This document shows, piece by piece, positions 41,458 to 45,872 of a DNA stretch of 45,872 nt (position 1 is its first letter; the number at the start of each line of letters is the position of its first letter). The stretch is taken from NCBI GenBank assembly GCA_902540995.1, contig CACBOY010000009.1, positions 1 through 45,872 of the forward strand, in the 5' to 3' direction. The position numbers and the translations under genes are program-made. Source of the DNA: an uncultured SAR86 cluster bacterium. Its GTDB lineage: Bacteria > Pseudomonadota > Gammaproteobacteria > Magnimaribacterales > AG-339-G14. Below the pieces are notes generated by a model. That model did no database searches. It saw nothing but the letters and a program-made list of their open reading frames with translations, and was not told the origin of the DNA.

Positions 41458-41988
41458 ATGCTCAATTACCAAGAAGAATCTTGCGAACTGACTTTGAAAG
41501 AAGGTATTGAAGAATATCGTAAATATTTAAGAGCAAATAATCGCCATGTTTTGGGTGAAAATTGCTCTGAAGATGAAAAACTTACTATTTTAGGTCACGA
41601 TGCAACGCATGTAATTTTTGGCTTAGATACTTCTCTAGAAGAAGAGGCAATGCTGGACTGCTGGGTAATTTTTGGTGGAGATGTCTTTAAGATTATTAAA
41701 GAATTTTATAAAGGTTCTTTGGATTTAAAAGAAACAAATAAAAAAGTTTTTGCTCTAACTAAGGAAGTTGGATATTTAAAATTTACTTATCTATATTTAA
41801 GAGTGATGTTCCAAAAATGGCCAAAGATTTTTTTCAGAACTAGAAAAATGAAAAAATGGTCTTATTTTTTTCCTTCAGATTTTCTTGAAAAGAAAGTCTC
41901 AGACCTCAGAAAAGACTTCAATATAAAAATTCTTTCACCTGAAGAAAGGAAAATGAAGAAAATCTTTTGGCAAAGAGCTATTTCTTAA
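41458..41988 (+). CDS. Coq4-like protein with HDxxH metal motif
   Basis: A 176-residue protein of no obvious annotation. It contains HDATH at residues 47-51 and Glu63, which fits the HDxxH-x11-E metal motif of COQ4, the ubiquinone synthesis protein; GLDTSLEEEAMLDCW resembles the COQ4 segment that follows. The rest is helical (FTYLYLRVMFQKWPKIFF). Identity with COQ4 is inferred from this motif alone. UbiH is encoded 24 kb away. TATAAT at 41445-41450 is 7 nt before the ATG. The gene is convergent with the tRNA. Confidence 0.55.
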   Translation: MLNYQEESCELTLKEGIEEYRKYLRANNRHVLGENCSEDEKLTILGHDATHVIFGLDTSLEEEAMLDCWVIFGGDVFKIIKEFYKGSLDLKETNKKVFALTKEVGYLKFTYLYLRVMFQKWPKIFFRTRKMKKWSYFFPSDFLEKKVSDLRKDFNIKILSPEERKMKKIFWQRAIS

Positions 41989-41997
41989 ATTAAATGA

Positions 41998-42074
<77 letters not shown>

Positions 42075-42101
42075 GAATAATAAATAACATTCTGAATGAA
42101 T

Positions 42102-43889
42102 TTATTCGTCTAGGAAAGTTTTAAGATGTCCCGATCTTGATGGGTGTCTGAGTTTTCTCAAAGCTTTGGCTTCAATCTGTCTGATTCTCTCTCTAGTCAC
42201 ATCAAATTGTTTACCGACCTCTTCTAAAGTGTGGTCGGTATTCATGCCAATCCCAAATCTCATTCTTAACACTTTAGCCTCTCTGGCAGTTAGGCTGGAT
42301 AAGACACCGTCAGTAGCATCATGGAGATTATTTTCTGTAGCTGCATCAATTGGAGAATCTTGTAAGGGATCTTCAATGAAATCGCCTAAGGTAGTGTCGT
42401 CCTCATCCCCTATTGGGGTTTCCGTAGAAATAGGCTCTTTAGCTATTTTAAGTACTTTTCTAATTTTCTCTTCAGGCATATCCATTTTTTCTGATAATTC
42501 TTCCGGAGTAGGCTCTTTGCCATGTTCTTGAAGCATTTGACGAGAAATTCTATTCAGTTTGTTGATAGTCTCAATCATATGAACTGGAATACGAATGGTT
42601 CTTGCTTGATCGGCGATAGACCTAGTAATCGCCTGCCTAATCCACCAGGTAGCATAAGTTGAAAATTTGTATCCCCTTCTGTATTCAAATTTATCAACTG
42701 CCTTCATCAACCCAATGTTTCCTTCTTGAATAAGATCTAAAAATTGCAGACCTCTATTTGTATATTTTTTTGCAATTGAAATAACAAGTCTTAGGTTTGC
42801 TTCAATCATGTCTTTTTTCGCTCTTCTAATTTTGGTCTCGCCTTTTGCCATTTTTGAAGTAATATCTTTTAACTCTTGGACATCCATACCGACATTTTCG
42901 GTTAGAGATAAAATTCTTTTTTGAATTTTATTCACATCGGGCTTTACATCTTTAAGCAGCTTTGCGTAATTTTTCTTGGAACGAATAGTGCTATCAAGAA
43001 ACTTAAGATTCGTTTGGTTATCTCTAAAGATTTCTAAAAAGTCTTTCCTTGGCATGTTGCAATCTTGTGTGCAAATGTCATAGATTTCTCTTTCAGAATC
43101 CCTAATTGCTTTTGCCAAAGCCCTAGCTGTGAGAGATATAGTTTCGAATCTTTTTGGTGATAACTTAAGAAATTTAAAAAGTTCTCCAAGTTTATCAAGA
43201 TCTTTTTGAGTTTTATCGTTATCTCTTCCAGACGAAGCAATGGTTTTTTGTGACTTGTTGTATTGCCTTTTGATAGAAGAGAATCTTTTAGCAAGTTCTT
43301 CCATATTAATACCCACGTCTTCCTCTTCCTCTTCCTCATTTTCTTCGGCCGAAACTTCTTCCGTAGAAGGTGGAAGATCTTCTTCTTCGTCCATGAAGCC
43401 CACTACTAAATCAGTGATTCTTTTGTCTTCTTTTTTGATTAATTCATATTCCAATAAAACATCTTCAATGATTCCTGGATAAAAAGCGCAAGCATGAAGT
43501 AAATCTCTTGCACCTTCTTCAATACGCTTTGCAATTGCGATTTCGCCTTCTCTTGTTAATAAGTCAACAGAACCCATTTCTCTCATGTAAAGCCTTACAG
43601 GATCGGTAGTTCTGCCAACTTCTGACTCAATGGTACCCATTTCGTTTTCGGTAGGTGTTTCAGGAGTGTCTTGATTTGCAGGAGAAAAGTTAGAACCTTC
43701 TTCTGGAGCCTCTTCTAGAACCTGAAGGCCTAAATCATTTATTATCTGGATAACTTCATCTAGTTGATCTGGATCAGACACTTCATCGGGTAAGTAGTCG
43801 TTGATGTCAGCAAAGGTGATGTATCCCTGTTCTCTGCCTTTTTCAATGAGCTCTCTCAGCCCACTATTCTCTAAATCGTCGTCAATCAT
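42102..43889 (-). CDS. rpoD: RNA polymerase primary sigma factor RpoD (sigma-70)
   Basis: The housekeeping sigma factor. Region 1.1 ([26 protein letters not shown]) is at the very N-terminus. Region 1.2 has [21 protein letters not shown]. An acidic insert follows ([14 protein letters not shown]). Region 2 is [34 protein letters not shown], and region 4 has [30 protein letters not shown]. At 595 residues it is a little shorter than E. coli (613). The order ruvX-dnaG-rpoD on one strand retains part of the macromolecular synthesis operon; rpsU is not in this window. Confidence 0.97.
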   Translation of the reverse strand: MIDDDLENSGLRELIEKGREQGYITFADINDYLPDEVSDPDQLDEVIQIINDLGLQVLEEAPEEGSNFSPANQDTPETPTENEMGTIESEVGRTTDPVRLYMREMGSVDLLTREGEIAIAKRIEEGARDLLHACAFYPGIIEDVLLEYELIKKEDKRITDLVVGFMDEEEDLPPSTEEVSAEENEEEEEEDVGINMEELAKRFSSIKRQYNKSQKTIASSGRDNDKTQKDLDKLGELFKFLKLSPKRFETISLTARALAKAIRDSEREIYDICTQDCNMPRKDFLEIFRDNQTNLKFLDSTIRSKKNYAKLLKDVKPDVNKIQKRILSLTENVGMDVQELKDITSKMAKGETKIRRAKKDMIEANLRLVISIAKKYTNRGLQFLDLIQEGNIGLMKAVDKFEYRRGYKFSTYATWWIRQAITRSIADQARTIRIPVHMIETINKLNRISRQMLQEHGKEPTPEELSEKMDMPEEKIRKVLKIAKEPISTETPIGDEDDTTLGDFIEDPLQDSPIDAATENNLHDATDGVLSSLTAREAKVLRMRFGIGMNTDHTLEEVGKQFDVTRERIRQIEAKALRKLRHPSRSGHLKTFLDE

Positions 43890-43947
43890 ATTTTGGGTTG
43901 TTGATTATATATAAGTTTGAAAGTCTTAACTATTAAATTTTTAGCAA

Positions 43948-45696
43948 TTAGAGCTTTTTAAATAAGGATAGTTCGTCCTCGGTAAGTTGTTCAAATTTAG
44001 AAGTAAGAAGTTTCTTAAGCTCTATTTTTTCTTTGGAATCCAACTCATTTTTTTCATACTTTATTTTTAATTTTTCCAAAAGATTGTCCCCTTGATTTCT
44101 TTCAATGTAATCAACTGCCTGTTTGATGAACTTCAAACCCTCATCAGGACTGATGAGGTTTTGATCGTTTGAAAGATCAATCAAAATGTTTTTTTGCTCA
44201 GGAAACTCTTGAATAATCATAGGAAAAGAAACGTCTGATTTGGCTCTCAAAAAGGAAATTAAGGGACTAATTAAGAATTCATTATTATCTATAAAATAAT
44301 CCAGGTATTCAGATTTAGCTAAATCTGGATTATGAATAATGCATTTTAGTAAGCTCTTAGTTACCTTACCCAGATCCATTTCCATGTCCTCTGTTTGAGA
44401 ATGTTTTTTAGCTTCTGGTTTTGTTGGTGAAACCTCACTGAGATCAATATCCATTTTTTTTGAAAACTCATTGATCAGAATAGTTTTGAAGTTGCCTTCC
44501 TGCATGGGCTTCACTAAAGAAACAAACTCTTTGGATGCTGCAGCCTTACCTTCTAAAGAGCTGTCATGGTTTTCAAGAATGCTTTCAAATAAATAGTCGG
44601 AAAGATTTTTTGCATCATTAATTAGCTTTGGTAATTCGTCTTTTCCTTTTTCTAGCAGCAGACTTGCTGGATCATGATCATCTGGTAAGAATAAAAACTT
44701 TACTCTTTTGCCATCTTTCACAACCGGAATAGCTATTTCGAGTGCTAATTTTGAGGCATTTCTACCTGCCTCATCTCCATCAAAACAAAATATTACTTCA
44801 TCTGTCTTTTGAAAAAGTGTTTCTAAATGAAATTTATTAGTCGCTATTCCCAATGTTGCAACGGCAATGGGTAAATCAAAACTAAAACAAGCCAAAACAT
44901 CCATGTAACCTTCAACTACTAAGATCTGACTTGGTCTTGAGCTTCTTGCTAAAACATTTGGAAGTCCATATAGTTCTCTGCTTTTTTTGAATACTTCGGA
45001 TTCTGGAGTATTGAGGTATTTGGGTTGATCTTGATCATCTAAAATTCTGCCTCCAAATCCAACAATTTTGTTTCTTCTTGAGACAATAGGAAAAATCAAT
45101 CTGTTTCTGAAAACATCATACTTTCTTTCATTTTTTGCGATTTTAAAAAGTTTAGAAGATTCCTTGGCTTCAATCTTTTTGGATTCGAAATGCTTTACAA
45201 GATTATCCCAGCCTTCCAAACTTAAACCCAATTCAAATTCCTTTGAGATTTCTTCTGAAATTCCTCTTTCCTTCAAATAAGATCTTATGTGTTCTCCTTC
45301 TTTTGGCTTAAGAAGATTATTCTTATAAAAGTTTTTAGCCTCATCATTAAAACGAAATAATTCATCAAATTTTTCCCTATCGTAGTTTGATTTGGTCCTT
45401 GGAATTTCCAAACCAAGGTTTTTCGCTAAAATTTCCACAGCTCCAATAAAATCTTTTGACTGATAATTCATCAAAAAACCAATAGCATTTCCTGAGGCTC
45501 TGCATTTAAAACAATAATAAAATTGCTTTTGATCACTCACGCTAAATGATGGGTTGCTACCATCATCACAAAAAGGACACTGCGCCCAATGATCTTTGCC
45601 TTTTCTTTTTAAAGGAACATAAGAATCAACTAAAGAGACAATATCTGAATCCTCTAGAACTTTTTGAATGAAATCTTCAGGAATAAAATCAGACAT
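43948..45696 (-). CDS. dnaG: DNA primase DnaG
   Basis: It makes RNA primers for replication. The N-terminal zinc site reads C40-PF-C43 ... C62-FK-C65; the family usually has His at the second place (CPFH), so this is a Cys4 variant. The TOPRIM core is ILVVEGYMDVLACF and VIFCFDGDEAGRNAS, followed by the DnaB-binding helical C-terminus. At 582 residues it is normal length. The ATG overlaps the ruvX stop by 8 nt. rpoD follows after 58 bp. Confidence 0.96.
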   Translation of the reverse strand: MSDFIPEDFIQKVLEDSDIVSLVDSYVPLKRKGKDHWAQCPFCDDGSNPSFSVSDQKQFYYCFKCRASGNAIGFLMNYQSKDFIGAVEILAKNLGLEIPRTKSNYDREKFDELFRFNDEAKNFYKNNLLKPKEGEHIRSYLKERGISEEISKEFELGLSLEGWDNLVKHFESKKIEAKESSKLFKIAKNERKYDVFRNRLIFPIVSRRNKIVGFGGRILDDQDQPKYLNTPESEVFKKSRELYGLPNVLARSSRPSQILVVEGYMDVLACFSFDLPIAVATLGIATNKFHLETLFQKTDEVIFCFDGDEAGRNASKLALEIAIPVVKDGKRVKFLFLPDDHDPASLLLEKGKDELPKLINDAKNLSDYLFESILENHDSSLEGKAAASKEFVSLVKPMQEGNFKTILINEFSKKMDIDLSEVSPTKPEAKKHSQTEDMEMDLGKVTKSLLKCIIHNPDLAKSEYLDYFIDNNEFLISPLISFLRAKSDVSFPMIIQEFPEQKNILIDLSNDQNLISPDEGLKFIKQAVDYIERNQGDNLLEKLKIKYEKNELDSKEKIELKKLLTSKFEQLTEDELSLFKKL

Positions 45697-45872
45697 TTTT
45701 ACTTTTTTCTCTCAACCAAGATTCCAAAATTACCTGAGCAGCTAAGGCATCAATTCCTGGATTAGGTTGTATCTTATTTTTTTTAATTATTTCCTTTTGC
45801 TCCTTTGCCTCAAAAGAAGACAATCTCTCATCATGAAGTTTACATTCTATGTTTAAAGATTTTTCAATTTTT
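45689..45872 (-). CDS. ruvX: Holliday junction resolvase-like RuvX/YqgF, C-terminal part
   Basis: The C-terminal 60 residues are visible; the 5' part runs off the window. HDERLSSFEAKEQ and NPGIDALAAQVILESWL match the C-terminus of YqgF, including the last catalytic Asp (GIDALAAQ). The protein ends REKSKNV. YqgF acts in 16S rRNA 5'-end maturation. It overlaps dnaG by 8 nt (ATGTCTGA), giving the ruvX-dnaG-rpoD unit. Confidence 0.9.
   Translation of the reverse strand, partial: KIEKSLNIECKLHDERLSSFEAKEQKEIIKKNKIQPNPGIDALAAQVILESWLREKSKNV

Overview
The window reads as a densely packed, AT-rich chromosome segment of an aerobic marine-type gammaproteobacterium. Streamlined relatives such as the SAR86 clade are the best guess. 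That placement is inferred from gammaproteobacterial gene orders (coaBC-dut beside rpmBG, zapA-ssrS-ygfA beside pepP-ubiH, tesA/ybbA-ybbP, ruvX-dnaG-rpoD-tRNA), from large TonB receptors, and from very short or negative intergenic distances. No composition or phylogeny was computed. I see no phage, insertion sequence, CRISPR array or origin.

Layout. 1-8.8 kb: housekeeping genes, namely a truncated probable NUDIX gene, nnrD, tsaE, priA, ribosomal protein L31 type B with an unusual acidic tail, typA, dut, coaBC, rpmB, rpmG and maf. 8.9-17.6 kb: envelope and metabolism, namely lnt, an L,D-transpeptidase lipoprotein, a glutathione peroxidase lipoprotein, rpiA, ilvA, ygfA, 6S RNA, zapA with a small coiled-coil partner, pepP and ubiH. 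17.6-24.9 kb: a complete protoheme pathway in one divergent locus. hemA here is 5-aminolevulinate synthase (C4/Shemin route) on the plus strand. hemC with a HemD-like C-terminal half, then hemB, hemE, hemH, hemF and hemG follow on the minus strand. 25-31.6 kb: an iron and TonB region with a Fur-box-controlled siderophore-type receptor, a Fur-box-controlled FTR1 iron permease, and a 1038-residue TonB receptor. 31.6-42 kb: tesA, ybbA-ybbP, a peptidase S51 protein, several small uncharacterised proteins, hotdog-fold proteins, a PQQ-type sugar dehydrogenase, an acyl-CoA dehydrogenase and a Coq4-like protein. 42-45.9 kb: tRNA-Ile2(CAT), rpoD, dnaG and the 3' part of ruvX, all on the minus strand.

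The most coherent system is the heme/iron block. Iron uptake genes with textbook Fur sites lie beside all eight enzyme activities from succinyl-CoA plus glycine to protoheme. The two heme transcription units face away from a 110-bp spacer in which candidate -35 boxes overlap under a 12-bp palindrome. HemG passes electrons to quinones, and ubiH for ubiquinone synthesis lies convergent to hemG. Other points of interest are a recurring -10-like hexamer placed 6-7 nt before start codons (candidate leaderless mRNAs), the acidic L31 tail, a Cys4 zinc site in DnaG, and a Coq4-type metal motif in an unannotated small protein.

There is no gene-free stretch longer than 300 bases. The longest, 24897-25139, holds a hairpin terminator, an inverted repeat and one possible 31-codon ORF.
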